From: Pseudomonas sp. ACN8
GTDB taxonomy: Bacteria; Pseudomonadota; Gammaproteobacteria; Pseudomonadales; Pseudomonadaceae
Length of the DNA: 64,000 nt
Assembly: GCF_002303925.1 (NCBI RefSeq)
Contig: NZ_MRCS01000006.1
Coordinates: forward strand, 62,001-126,000
Direction of reading: 5' to 3'
In this document: positions 35,901 through 44,469 of the stretch, piece after piece
How the letters are laid out: the number at the start of each line of letters is the position of its first letter
Position numbering within the stretch: position 1 is the stretch's first letter
Translations under genes and position numbers: made by a program
The notes under the pieces: model-generated
Database searches by the model: none
What the model saw: only the letters and a program-made list of their open reading frames with translations
What the model was told of the DNA's origin: nothing

Positions 35901-36137
35901 CGCGAGGATCGCGTGCATTTACTGGCCTTGCACGCCGGCGGCAATCGCCCGGGCTTGCAGGAACTGGCACACCGGATCAAGGGCGGGGCGCTGATGGTGC
36001 GCGCGCTCGCCCTGGTCGAGTGTTGCGAACAGCTGGAGCAGGCGTGCAATGACGGCCGCGCGGCAATGATCGATGGCGCCGTCGACCGGTTGCAGCAGGC
36101 CATGGCCCGTCTGGACCAGCGTCTGGAGCAGGATTGA
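32910..36137 (+). CDS. BvgS-like hybrid sensor histidine kinase
   Basis: A 1075-residue unorthodox kinase. In order: signal peptide (VLIGLFLWASTVCAQQ), two periplasmic solute-binding family 3 (Venus flytrap) domains (about residues 45-275 and 285-525), one membrane helix (about 536-557), a short linker, a HisKA domain with H594 (MSHEIRTPMN), an ATPase domain, a receiver with D884 (VITDCNMP) and an HPt domain with H1021 (LAHRIKGGALM). Unlike BvgS there is no room for a PAS domain between the membrane helix and HisKA. It likely phosphorylates the regulator at 32283 through a His-Asp-His-Asp relay. The ligand is unknown. Confidence 0.9.
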   Translation: MNALRRLAGGVLIGLFLWASTVCAQQSLTLLGRSSVEGLSVRLSQTESRWLQKKGRLVLAVSAPDYPPFEFNTAGKVFEGVTADYAGLLEQLLNVAIEVRRYPSRADAVRAIKEGQADLLGTANRFEAEDPQLQMSSAYAVDQPVLVTRTDFPPVLDPTLAGKRLVMLYHYLPEYSVQQFYSRAQVQLFPSTLAAMGAVAFGQADVYLGDAINAHYLISKNYLNNVQLTDFSPMESGRFAFAMARDNDSLLPIVNKALAAITTNEQMNILRRWGANGVSFPGTQSLQLSVAEQHWLKRHPRVKVAINENIPPISFVDSEGKFRGIGVDVLTKISLRTGLQFDIRGMKSVAEMMTAIKSGQIDVLAGIGLSSQREDELLFTRAFLSSPSVLVTRVDTDSPRTLDDMAGRTLALTQGNIVGEYLRQHYPQIQLVDAPLSTDAMEMVDQGETQGGINSLISARYLISRQYRDRLQVTSTVGTDPARSTLATSREATELHSILDKALLSIPPEEIDELTQPWRYDAMVEQSYWLRHRQAIVQAFALAGVLLLLALAGIVWQRRQIRQRQQLLGQLQEAKDAADDANRAKTTFLATMSHEIRTPMNALIGMLELALKRADEGETDRAAIEVASNAGQQLLDLIGDILDVARIESGHLSLAPERVNLQALVTSVCRVFEGLAVQKNLQWRVELDEHSDCDVMLDPTRFKQVLSNLLSNAIKFTREGQVSLTLRVRPQAPAHLSVSVQIEDSGIGISALDQQRLFSPFVQAGNNQQSARQGSGLGLVISRTLCEMMGGRLHLDSELGRGTRVDISLVLPALQALPAGGMPQDPAQLTTRALSILVVDDYPANRLLLSRQLSYLGHSVVLAEDGAQGLEQWRGHRFDLVITDCNMPQLSGYELAGAIREQERVQGLSSTLILGFTANAQAEEKARCQVAGMDDCLFKPIRLVDLQAWLAQRFSSTPSAAIDDPGVAEFDLSGLERFADADRELIDQLLHDLALSNREDRVHLLALHAGGNRPGLQELAHRIKGGALMVRALALVECCEQLEQACNDGRAAMIDGAVDRLQQAMARLDQRLEQD

Positions 36138-36140
36138 GCC

Positions 36141-36944
36141 TCAATCCCAGTTCGGTGCGATGCCTTTCGGGCTGGTCAAGCGGTGGCCACGATCCAGCGT
36201 TGCGATCAGGGCCATGTCGGCCTCGCTCAAGGTCAGCTCGCGAGCCTTCAAGTTGCTTTCAAGGTTGGCCCGGCGAGTGGAAGACGGGATCACCGCGTAA
36301 CCCGATTGCATGGCCCAGGCCAGGGTGACCTGCGCCGGTGTCGCTTGCAGGCATTCGGCGATCTGCTGGATGAGCGGGTCCTTGAGGACTTCACCGTAAG
36401 CCAGGGTCATGTACGAGGTGATACCGATGCCCTGGCTGCGTGCGAATTCGACGACCTCGCGGTTTTGCAGGTACGGGTGCAGCTCGACCTGGTTAGTGGC
36501 GATGTGCTCGGCACCGATGGCCGCGACTGCCTGTTTCATCAGGTCGATGGTGAAGTTGGACACGCCGATCTGCCGGGTCAGGCCCAGGCGTTTGGCTTCG
36601 AGCAGAGCGCCCATGAACTCTTCGACCGGCACTTGATCGTCCGGCGACGGCCAGTGGATCAGGGTCAGGTCCAGGTAATCGGTCTGCAGTTTGCGCAGGC
36701 TTTCTTTCAGACTGTCGATCAAACGATCACTGGCCAGGTTGGCGACCCAGATCTTGCTGGTGAGGAACAACGCCTCCCGGGCGATGCCGCTGGCGGCGAT
36801 GGCTTCGCCGACGTCGGATTCGTTCTCGTAGATTTGTGCGGTATCGATCACCCGGTAGCCGAGCGCCAGGGCGGTGCTCACCGAATCGATGACCACCTGG
36901 CCTTGCAAGCGAAAGGTACCCAGGCCGAAGGCGGGAATGGACAT
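36141..36944 (-). CDS. dkgB: Aldo/keto reductase, 2,5-diketo-D-gluconate reductase B type
   Basis: A 267-residue NADPH-dependent aldo/keto reductase, the same length as E. coli DkgB (YafB) and with the same N-terminus pattern [13 protein letters not shown]. The catalytic Tyr is in DTAQIYENE, Lys in TSKIWV and His in LIHWPS. The C-terminal cofactor stretch is [14 protein letters not shown]. It reduces methylglyoxal and other aldehydes. ATG 36944 follows CTGGAG. The LysR gene next door on the same strand mirrors the yafC-dkgB arrangement. Confidence 0.9.
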   Translation of the reverse strand: MSIPAFGLGTFRLQGQVVIDSVSTALALGYRVIDTAQIYENESDVGEAIAASGIAREALFLTSKIWVANLASDRLIDSLKESLRKLQTDYLDLTLIHWPSPDDQVPVEEFMGALLEAKRLGLTRQIGVSNFTIDLMKQAVAAIGAEHIATNQVELHPYLQNREVVEFARSQGIGITSYMTLAYGEVLKDPLIQQIAECLQATPAQVTLAWAMQSGYAVIPSSTRRANLESNLKARELTLSEADMALIATLDRGHRLTSPKGIAPNWD

Positions 36945-37083
36945 TGATGACTCCAGAGGTTGCAGTGGGAATGGGCGGCAGTATCGGCGCCTGCATCCGT
37001 GAGAAAAACCGCTGGAGCGGCAAAGCAATGTTTACCGAAAGTCATGAATCATCGGCAGCTTGCAGCATTGATGGTGCCGGCCT

Positions 37084-37160
37084 CATCGCGAGCAAGCTCG
37101 CTCCCACAGGGGATTTGTGGTGCATATAGATCCAATGTAGGAGCGAGCCTGCTCGCGATA
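37084..37160. repeat. REP doublet
   Basis: Inverted REP cores between dkgB and the LysR gene. Confidence 0.85.
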
Positions 37161-37192
37161 GCCATCACTCGGTCTAAACCCTTGCCCCGACT

Positions 37193-38101
37193 CTAGGCAA
37201 TATCACTGCGACTGAATTCCTCCCCGAGAAAGTCGATCAACGTGCGCACCGAAGGCAGCAAACCCCGACGCGAAGGGAAAATCGCATGAATCACGCCGCT
37301 TTTCGGTGCCCAGCCCGGCACCAGTTCCACCAATTGCCCGGCAGCGATTTCGTCGCGCACCACCACACTGGGCAGGTGCACGATGCCGATCCCGGCGACC
37401 GCCGCATGGCGCAACGCCAACAGGTCATCGGTGACCATGCGCGGCGCATGCCGGATCATCGCGGTGCTGCCGTCGGCCCCGAACAGTTCCCACTGATATT
37501 CGCGTTGCGCCGCGCCCCAGTGCAGGCTCGGCAAACCGCTGAGGTCGGCCGGGGAGGCCGGTGTCGACAGGCGCGATAAATAGGCCGGGCTGCCGACCAC
37601 GCTCTGGGTGCTGTTGCCCAGCACCTTCATCACCATGTCGGTGTTTTCCAGCGGTGGAAAACGAACACGCAGGGCAATGTCGAAGCCTTCGTGAATCAGG
37701 TCGACCCGACGGTTGGTGCTCTCGATGAACAACTCCACCAGCGGGTATTTGAGCATGTAGCGGGTCAGCATCGGCCCGACCCAGGAATTGAGCAGCGCCG
37801 TCGGGCAACTGACACGCACCAGGCCCTGGGGTTCGGAGCGGTTGCGCTCGATCAGTTCGGCGGCGCTTTCCGCCTCCACGCGCATGGCCAGGCAGCGCTG
37901 GTAATAGGCCTGGCCGATTTCCGTCAACGAGCAATGCCGACTGGTGCGGTGCAGCAGGCGCACGCCGAGGCGCTCTTCGAGTTCGGCAATGCGTCGGCTG
38001 AGCTTGGACTTGGGCATGTCCAGTGCCCGGCCGGCCGCGGCGAAACCGTGATGCTCCACCACCTGGGTGAAGTAGTAGAGGGTGTTGAGGTCTTCCACCA
38101 T
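37193..38101 (-). CDS. LysR-family transcriptional regulator
   Basis: A 302-residue LysR regulator: winged helix-turn-helix at residues 4-62 (FTQVVEHHGFAAAGRALDMPKSKLSRRIAELEERLGVRLL) and a LysR substrate-binding domain from about residue 90. It is divergent from the pirin gene (about 100 bp apart) and upstream of dkgB. LysR proteins often control the divergent gene, so the pirin at 38206 is the likeliest target. It resembles YafC of E. coli in position. Confidence 0.88.
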   Translation of the reverse strand: MVEDLNTLYYFTQVVEHHGFAAAGRALDMPKSKLSRRIAELEERLGVRLLHRTSRHCSLTEIGQAYYQRCLAMRVEAESAAELIERNRSEPQGLVRVSCPTALLNSWVGPMLTRYMLKYPLVELFIESTNRRVDLIHEGFDIALRVRFPPLENTDMVMKVLGNSTQSVVGSPAYLSRLSTPASPADLSGLPSLHWGAAQREYQWELFGADGSTAMIRHAPRMVTDDLLALRHAAVAGIGIVHLPSVVVRDEIAAGQLVELVPGWAPKSGVIHAIFPSRRGLLPSVRTLIDFLGEEFSRSDIA

Positions 38102-38205
38102 CGTTCTCCAAATAGAACGCTAAAGCTGATTTTTGCAGTCTAGCGCAGCAAAGGTCACGGTTTTAAGCTTTGTCCATGGCTTCACTCACCTCATCAGGAG
38201 ACACC

Positions 38206-39072
38206 ATGAAAAACATCATCGGTATCTACACCAGCCCACGGACCCATTGGGTCGGCGACGGTTTTCCGGTTCGCACGCTGTTTTCCTATGACAACCTGGG
38301 CAAGCACATCAGCCCGTTCCTGTTGCTGGATCACGCCGGCCCCGCTGAATTCACCCCGACCACCGAGCGACGTGGCGTTGGTCAGCATCCGCATCGTGGC
38401 TTCGAAACCGTGACTATCGTTTACAAGGGCGAGCTGGAGCACCGGGACTCCACCGGCAGTGGCGGCAAGATCGGCCCCGGCGATGTGCAATGGATGACCG
38501 CTGCCTCAGGGATCCTGCATGAAGAGTTCCACTCCGAGGGATTCGCCAAAAGCGGCGGCACCCTGGAGATGGTGCAACTGTGGGTCAACCTGCCGGCCAG
38601 GGACAAAATGGCCGACCCCGGCTACCAGACCATTCTCGACGGCGACATCCCGAGCATCGCCTTGCAGGACAACGCCGGCAGCCTGCGCCTGATCGCCGGT
38701 GAGTTCGACGGTCACAAGGGCCCGGCGCGCACCTTTACCCCGGTCGACGTATGGGACATTCGTTTGAATGCCGGCAAGTTGCTCACCCTGGATCTGCATG
38801 AAGGGCGTAACACCGCACTGGTGGTCTTGCGCGGCACGGTTCAGGTCAATGGCCTGGAATCGGTGCGCCAGGGGCAACTGGCCCTGTTCGATCGCAAGGG
38901 CGATCAGCTGACCCTCGAAGCCAGCGAAGACGCGGTGGTGCTGTTGCTCAGCGGCGAGCCGATCGACGAGCCGATCGTCGGTCACGGCCCGTTCGTGATG
39001 AACACCGAGCAAGAAATCCACCAGGCCTTCGCCGACTTCCAGTCCGGTCGCTTCGGCCGGATGCACGCTTAA
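38206..39072 (+). CDS. Pirin family protein
   Basis: A 288-residue bicupin of the pirin family. The N-terminal cupin holds the metal ligands (GQHPHRGFETVTIVYKGELEHRDS, then GDVQWMTAASGILHEE), and the pirin C-terminal cupin follows from about residue 170. Bacterial pirins act as metal-dependent quercetinases or as regulators of metabolic enzymes. AGGAG lies before ATG 38206. Confidence 0.88.
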   Translation: MKNIIGIYTSPRTHWVGDGFPVRTLFSYDNLGKHISPFLLLDHAGPAEFTPTTERRGVGQHPHRGFETVTIVYKGELEHRDSTGSGGKIGPGDVQWMTAASGILHEEFHSEGFAKSGGTLEMVQLWVNLPARDKMADPGYQTILDGDIPSIALQDNAGSLRLIAGEFDGHKGPARTFTPVDVWDIRLNAGKLLTLDLHEGRNTALVVLRGTVQVNGLESVRQGQLALFDRKGDQLTLEASEDAVVLLLSGEPIDEPIVGHGPFVMNTEQEIHQAFADFQSGRFGRMHA

Positions 39073-39165
39073 TTCGCAGCGCTTTTACACCCGACTCTAC
39101 ACAGGATGAGTAGGCCGGTTTTCAGGCCAGGGATGGCTGTTGCCCAAAAGAAAGAGGAAACGCAC

Positions 39166-39849
39166 ATGAACACTGCCTACGCGGCCAACTTCAACGGCCA
39201 GAAACCGACCATCGACCCCAATGACAGCGCGATGCTGTTGATCGATCACCAGAGCGGACTGTTCCAGATCGTCAAGGACATGGACGTGCCCCAACTGCGC
39301 GCCAACGCCATTGCCCTGGCCAAGGCCGCAACCCTGCTGAAGATGCCGGTGATCACCACCGCTTCCGTTCCCCAGGGGCCGAACGGGCCGTTGATCCCGG
39401 AAATCCACGAGGCCGCACCCCATGCGCAATACGTGGCGCGCAAAGGTGAAATCAACGCCTGGGACAACCCGCAGTTTCACGCGGCGGTCAAAGCCACCGG
39501 CAAGAAAACCCTGGTGATCGCCGGCACGTTGACCAGCGTGTGCCTGGCGTTCCCGTCCATCGCCGCCGTGCATGAAGGCTACAAGGTGTTTGCCGTGGTC
39601 GACGCCTCCGGCAACCACTCGAAACTGGCCACTGATCTGACTGTTGCCCGTCTGGCCCAGGCCGGGGTGGTGCCGATCGACATCATGGCTACGCTATCCG
39701 AACTGCAAGGCTCGTGGAACCGTCCGGATGCCGAGCAGTGGGCGGCTGTCTATGCCCAGGCCATGCCGCATTATCAATTGCTGATCGAGAGTTACCTCAA
39801 GGCCCAGCAAGTGGCGAACGAACACGAGGCGCTGGACTCTCAGCGCTGA
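39166..39849 (+). CDS. Isochorismatase-family cysteine hydrolase
   Basis: A 227-residue isochorismatase-like hydrolase. The catalytic Asp is in MLLIDHQSG, the nucleophile Cys in [12 protein letters not shown], and INAWDNPQF is conserved with YcaC. GAGGAAA precedes ATG 39166. The next gene is a clear relative, so the two look like an old duplication. The substrate is unknown. Confidence 0.86.
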   Translation: MNTAYAANFNGQKPTIDPNDSAMLLIDHQSGLFQIVKDMDVPQLRANAIALAKAATLLKMPVITTASVPQGPNGPLIPEIHEAAPHAQYVARKGEINAWDNPQFHAAVKATGKKTLVIAGTLTSVCLAFPSIAAVHEGYKVFAVVDASGNHSKLATDLTVARLAQAGVVPIDIMATLSELQGSWNRPDAEQWAAVYAQAMPHYQLLIESYLKAQQVANEHEALDSQR

Positions 39850-39905
39850 TCGGTGACCCCACGCCGATTTCCACTCGGCATCGATAACACGCGAGGACTA
39901 CTGCA

Positions 39906-40532
39906 ATGACTACTTCCTACAAGCGTCTGGACAAGGACAACGCCGCGGTTCTGATGGTTGATCATCAGGCGGGCCTGTTGTCACTGGTGCGCGACATCGA
40001 CCCGGATCGATTCAAGAACAACGTGCTGGCCCTGGCCGACCTGGCCAAGTACTTCAAACTGCCGACCATCCTCACCACCAGTTTCGAAACCGGTCCCAAC
40101 GGACCGCTGGTGCCCGAGCTCAAGGCACTCTTTCCGGATGCGCCGTACATCGCTCGCCCGGGCCAGATCAACGCCTGGGACAACGAAGATTTCGTCAAGG
40201 CGATCAAGGCCACCGGCAAGAAGCAACTGATCATCGCCGGTGTGGTAACTGAAGTGTGCGTGGCGTTCCCGGCGCTTTCGGCACTGGCCGAAGGTTTTGA
40301 GGTGTTCGTGGTCACCGACGCGTCCGGCACTTTCAACGAACTGACCCGCGAATCGGCGTGGAACCGCATGACCGCTCAGGGCGCGCAACTGATGACCTGG
40401 TTCGGCCTGGCCTGTGAACTGCACCGCGACTGGCGCAACGACATCGAAGGCTTGGGCACGCTGTTCTCCAACCATATTCCGGATTACCGCAACCTGATGA
40501 CCAGCTACAGCACGCTGGCCAATAGCAAGTAA
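39906..40532 (+). CDS. ycaC: YcaC family isochorismatase-like hydrolase
   Basis: 208 residues, the exact length of E. coli YcaC, with nearly the same sequence as far as I can recall it: VDHQAGLLSLVRDI, TSFETGPNGPLVPELK, INAWDNEDF, VVTEVCVAFPALSAL and HIPDYRNLMTSY. The nucleophile is the Cys of EVCVAFP. YcaC forms octamers of unclear substrate. It follows the paralogue by 56 bp, probably in one transcript. Confidence 0.9.
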   Translation: MTTSYKRLDKDNAAVLMVDHQAGLLSLVRDIDPDRFKNNVLALADLAKYFKLPTILTTSFETGPNGPLVPELKALFPDAPYIARPGQINAWDNEDFVKAIKATGKKQLIIAGVVTEVCVAFPALSALAEGFEVFVVTDASGTFNELTRESAWNRMTAQGAQLMTWFGLACELHRDWRNDIEGLGTLFSNHIPDYRNLMTSYSTLANSK

Positions 40533-40553
40533 TCCAGCCAACACGCTTTCCCC

Positions 40554-40642
40554 TGTGGGAGCGAGCCTGCTCGCGATGACGGTACAACAGGCACTGATGT
40601 AGTGACTGTCAGGCCGCCATCGCGAGCAGGCTCGCTCCCACA
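40554..40642. repeat. REP doublet (REPIN-like)
   Basis: Inverted REP cores between ycaC and the MscS gene. Confidence 0.88.
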
Positions 40643-40743
40643 TTGGTTTTGTGGTGATTGCAGAAACCAGCCAAATCAATTGCTCCTACACTATGGCCAA
40701 TCCATGCGATCTTCGCGTTATTGACCCTGGCTGGAGTTGCTTG

Positions 40744-42186
40744 ATGCTGTCATTGCTCACCGAACACCCATTGTTTTGCGCGATGGCGCTGATCCTGATC
40801 GATCTTGGGTTGTGGTACTTGCTCAGTGCCGTTGGCAGCGCCTGGCGGCTGCTGGTGCGGGTGGTAATTTTTTCGTTGTTCAGCCTGCTGTTGTTCAACG
40901 AAGGCATGAACCCGATGGAGCCAGCGCCCTGGGCCGACAACGTACCCTTGCATCTGGCGGCCACCGGTTTGCAAATCGGCTGGTGGTTGTTCGGTGCACG
41001 GACCCTGACCGTGCTGATCGGCGCGGTGATGATGCAACGGGTCGGGCATACCGGGCGATTGCTTCAGGATCTGCTCGGTGCGGTGATTTTCCTGATCGCG
41101 ATCATTGCCGCCCTGGCCTATGTGCTCGATCTGCCGGTCAAGGGCGTGCTGGCGACGTCCGGTGCGTTGGCGATCATCGTCGGCCTGGCCTTGCAAAGTA
41201 CCCTCAGCGACGTGTTCTCCGGGATCGTCCTGAACACCACCAAGCCTTATCAACTGGATGACTATATCTCCATCGATGGCATGGAGGGCAAGGTGACCGA
41301 CATCGACTGGCGTGCCACGCGCATGCAGACCTCTCAAGGCAGCATGGCGGTGATTCCCAATTCACTGGCGGCCAAGGCCAAGATCATCAACTTCAGTCGG
41401 CCGAGCGATATTTTCGGCATATCCATCTCTGTGGAACTGAGTCCGCATGCGCGACCGAACACCGTGATCGATGCCCTGGAGCGTGCCATGCAGGGCTGTC
41501 GCCTGCTGCTGGATAAACCAGCGCCTAACGTCGCCCTGAAAAACGCCAGCAGCGCCGGGGTGGAGTACGAAATCAGCGGGTTTGTCGCGTCGATGAGCGA
41601 GAAGCGTGAGGTGCGCAATCAACTATACGATCTGGCCTACCGGCACTTACAGGCATCCGGGATCAACTTGTTGTCGAGCGTGGAACTCGACCCGCCGGTC
41701 AACTTGACACGGCAGCGGGCGTTACTGGACAGCTCGCCGATTTTCTCCACCTTGCGTCAGGAAGAGAAAGACACCTTCAGCCAGAACATGACACTGCAAA
41801 CCTTCCGTGCCGGGGAGACGATTCTGGAAGCGGGGGAGGTCAGCGATCACTTGTACATCATTGAGTCCGGCGTGGTCTCGGTGACGTTGATGCGCCACGG
41901 GGCGCCATTCGAATCAGGGCGCATGGGGCCGGGGGAAGTGATCGGCGAGGCCGGGATCCTGGCCGACAGTTCGGTGCCTGCGCAGTTCACCGCCAAGACC
42001 TTCTGTGGCCTGTATCGCATCGAAAAATCCTACCTCAAGCCGTGCCTGGATGCCCGTCACGACATCAGCGATGCAATGAAAACCTTGCTCGATTACCGGC
42101 TGCTCAAAGCGAAAACCCTGACTCAGGACCTGCCGGTGGCACAGGCGAAAAAGGGCTTTTTGCAGTGGTTGCGCAATCGGGTGTGA
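40744..42186 (+). CDS. MscS-family mechanosensitive channel with cyclic-nucleotide-binding domain
   Basis: A 480-residue protein. About four N-terminal membrane helices lead to the MscS core, whose pore helix and beta domain read VLATSGALAIIVGLALQSTLSDVFSGIVLNTTKPYQLDDYISI. The C-terminal cyclic-nucleotide-binding domain spans about residues 340-450 (FRAGETILEAGEVSDHLYIIESG, GEVIGEAGILADSS). Channels of this bCNG type open by nucleotide rather than tension. ATG 40744 follows GGAG; earlier in-frame ATGs give no family sequence. Confidence 0.88.
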   Translation: MLSLLTEHPLFCAMALILIDLGLWYLLSAVGSAWRLLVRVVIFSLFSLLLFNEGMNPMEPAPWADNVPLHLAATGLQIGWWLFGARTLTVLIGAVMMQRVGHTGRLLQDLLGAVIFLIAIIAALAYVLDLPVKGVLATSGALAIIVGLALQSTLSDVFSGIVLNTTKPYQLDDYISIDGMEGKVTDIDWRATRMQTSQGSMAVIPNSLAAKAKIINFSRPSDIFGISISVELSPHARPNTVIDALERAMQGCRLLLDKPAPNVALKNASSAGVEYEISGFVASMSEKREVRNQLYDLAYRHLQASGINLLSSVELDPPVNLTRQRALLDSSPIFSTLRQEEKDTFSQNMTLQTFRAGETILEAGEVSDHLYIIESGVVSVTLMRHGAPFESGRMGPGEVIGEAGILADSSVPAQFTAKTFCGLYRIEKSYLKPCLDARHDISDAMKTLLDYRLLKAKTLTQDLPVAQAKKGFLQWLRNRV

Positions 42187-42209
42187 ATGGCCGCTGCGCG
42201 GTTCGTCGG

Positions 42210-42281
42210 ATCGCCGCCCGGAGCCGGCTCGCTCCCACAGGGAAATGCGGTCAAATGTGGGAGCGAGCTTGCTCGCGATGA
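42210..42281. repeat. REP doublet, left copy degenerate
   Basis: The right-hand copy is intact (GTGGGAGCGAGCTTGCTCGCGATG). The left copy is altered (GCCCGGAGCCGGCTCGCTCCCACA). Confidence 0.75.
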
Positions 42282-42423
42282 CGGCAGTGAGCTCAGCAAA
42301 AGTGAAGAGTGAAACCCATCACACCCTCGGCAATGGCCTCCTCGACTTCTGGAAGATTGGCTATTTGTGCAGACCGGTCGTGGGACTAACGTAGTGACAC
42401 ACCCACTTGCCCTGGAGCATGCC

Positions 42424-42864
42424 ATGCAATCCCGTATCGATTTCTACACCGCTTCCCCTGACGCCCTCAAAGCGATGATCGCCCTGGAAACAGCGGTGTC
42501 GAAGCTGCCGCTGGAAAAAAACCTCATCGAACTGGTCAAGCTGCGCACCTCGCAAATCAACGGCTGCGCTTTTTGCCTGGACATGCACAGCGCCGATGCC
42601 CGCAAGGGTGGTGAGTCCGAACGTCGTCTGGCCACACTGTCGGCCTGGCGCGAAACGCCGTTCTTCACCGAGCGTGAGCGCGCCGCACTGGCCTGGACCG
42701 AATCCCTGACCCTGATCAGCCAGACCCATGCCCCGGACGAAGACTATGAGCTGGCTACCGCCCAGTTCGATGCCAAGGAACTGGTCGACCTGACTGTCGC
42801 CATCACCACCATCAATGCCTGGAACCGCCTCGCCATCGGCTTCCGCAAAATGCCCCAGGCCTGA
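42424..42864 (+). CDS. Carboxymuconolactone decarboxylase/AhpD-like peroxidase-related protein
   Basis: A 146-residue protein of the AhpD-like family with the redox motif CAFCLDMHSADA (CxxC followed by the conserved His). Members act as alkylhydroperoxidase-type antioxidants. GGAG precedes ATG 42424. It is convergent with the efflux genes and 12 nt from the emrB stop codon. Confidence 0.87.
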   Translation: MQSRIDFYTASPDALKAMIALETAVSKLPLEKNLIELVKLRTSQINGCAFCLDMHSADARKGGESERRLATLSAWRETPFFTERERAALAWTESLTLISQTHAPDEDYELATAQFDAKELVDLTVAITTINAWNRLAIGFRKMPQA

Positions 42865-42876
42865 CCCGCACAAGCA

Positions 42877-44469
42877 TCAATGCGCATCGGCACTCGGCGC
42901 GGCCGGTGGTTGCACTTTGCGCATCAGGGGCACCATCGCCGTGGCGATAATGAAGCAGACCATGATCATCAGGAACGCATCGCCATAGGTTTGCGTCTGG
43001 GCTTCGCGGTAGGTCAACAACCATAACTGATGCAGGCTGGCGGTGACCCCGGCGTCACCGCCCTGACCGAGAGCGGCGAAGTTGTTACTGACTTGGGACA
43101 GCCATTGGTTGAGCGCCTCGTTGGTGCTGTTGAGGTTCTCCGCCAGCCGGGTGAAATGCAGGTTGGTGCGGTCGTTGAGGATGGTCGCGCAGGCGGCAAT
43201 GCCGATAGCCCCGCCCAGGTTGCGCATCAGATTGAACAACCCCGACGCATGCTTGAGCCGTGCCGGCGCCAGGCCGCCGAGGGTCAAGGTCACGGTTGGC
43301 GGCACCGCCAATTGCTGGGCAATTCCGCGCAGGGCTTGCGGCAGCATCAATTCCCTGGCCCCCCAGTCATGGGTGATCGGGCTGAAATCCCACATCGATA
43401 ACGCGAACAACCCAAGGCCGGTCATCATGATCCAGCGCAGGTCGATGCGGTTGGCCAGAAAGGCATACAGCGGAATCGCCATGATCTGGAACACCCCGGT
43501 GGAGAAAACCGCCAGACCAATGTCCAGCGCACCGTAGCCACGCACCCGGCCGAGGAACAACGGCGTCAGGTAAATGGTGGCGAACAGGCCGATGCCGGTG
43601 ACGAACGAAAAGAAACAGCCGAGGGCAAAATTGCGGTCCTTCAAGGCGCGCAGATCGACAATCGGATTGGCCACATGCAGGGTCCGGCCGATGAACGCCA
43701 GCCCGGCCAGGCCGCTGATCCACGCGGTGGTCAGGATCGTGCGGTCGCTGAACCAGTTCCAGCGCGGGCCTTCTTCGAGGGTGTATTCCAGGCAGCCGAG
43801 GAACAGCGCCAGAAACACCATGCTCAAGTAATCCGCGCCTTTGAGCAGCGACAGTTCCGGCTGGTCGATTTTCACCAGCATCGGCACGGCCACGGCGACA
43901 AAGATGCCGGGGACCAGGTTGATGTAGAACAGCCAGTGCCAGGACGATATGTCAGTGATCCAGCCGCCGATCACCGGGCCCAGGGTCGGCGCCAATGAGG
44001 CCACCGCGCCGATGGTCGCGGCGGCGATCACCCGTTGCTTGCCGGTAAAGAACACGAAGGCCGTGGTGAACACCAGCGGGATCATCGAGCCACCCAGAAA
44101 GCCTTGCAGGGCGCGGAAGGCAATCATGCTCTGGATGTTCCAGGCCACGCCGCACAGCAGGCTGGTCAGGGTGAAACCCACCGCCGATGCGCAAAACAGC
44201 CAGCGCGTCGAAAACACCCGCGACAGCCAGCCGGACAGCGGGATCACGATGATTTCGGCGATCAGGTAGCTGGTTTGCACCCACGCGGTTTCGTCGGTGC
44301 CGGCGGAAAGCCCGCCGCCGATGTCACGCAACGAAGCCGAGACGATCTGGATATCCAATAGCGCAATGAACATGCCGATGCACATGCTGGCAAAGGCGAA
44401 GACCTTGGTTGCCGTCGCCATGTCCGCGGCATTGAACGGTTGTGCCGGGGCGGCGAGGGCGCGGCTCAT
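42877..44469 (-). CDS. emrB: DHA2-family multidrug exporter, EmrB type
   Basis: A 530-residue major facilitator with about 14 helices (ALLDIQIVSASLRDIGGGLSAG in helix 1; RALQGFLGGSMIPL, motif C region GPVIGGWI). It pairs with the adaptor EmrA to pump hydrophobic compounds out, using an outer-membrane channel encoded elsewhere. The start ATG overlaps the emrA stop codon (ATGA), so the two are coupled. Confidence 0.9.
   Translation of the reverse strand: MSRALAAPAQPFNAADMATATKVFAFASMCIGMFIALLDIQIVSASLRDIGGGLSAGTDETAWVQTSYLIAEIIVIPLSGWLSRVFSTRWLFCASAVGFTLTSLLCGVAWNIQSMIAFRALQGFLGGSMIPLVFTTAFVFFTGKQRVIAAATIGAVASLAPTLGPVIGGWITDISSWHWLFYINLVPGIFVAVAVPMLVKIDQPELSLLKGADYLSMVFLALFLGCLEYTLEEGPRWNWFSDRTILTTAWISGLAGLAFIGRTLHVANPIVDLRALKDRNFALGCFFSFVTGIGLFATIYLTPLFLGRVRGYGALDIGLAVFSTGVFQIMAIPLYAFLANRIDLRWIMMTGLGLFALSMWDFSPITHDWGARELMLPQALRGIAQQLAVPPTVTLTLGGLAPARLKHASGLFNLMRNLGGAIGIAACATILNDRTNLHFTRLAENLNSTNEALNQWLSQVSNNFAALGQGGDAGVTASLHQLWLLTYREAQTQTYGDAFLMIMVCFIIATAMVPLMRKVQPPAAPSADAH

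Noticed and set aside
28107-36137. The window as a genomic island or prophage carrying a defence system
   Set aside because: I found no integrase, tRNA target, direct-repeat ends or phage genes, and the genes are typical Pseudomonas core or near-core functions.
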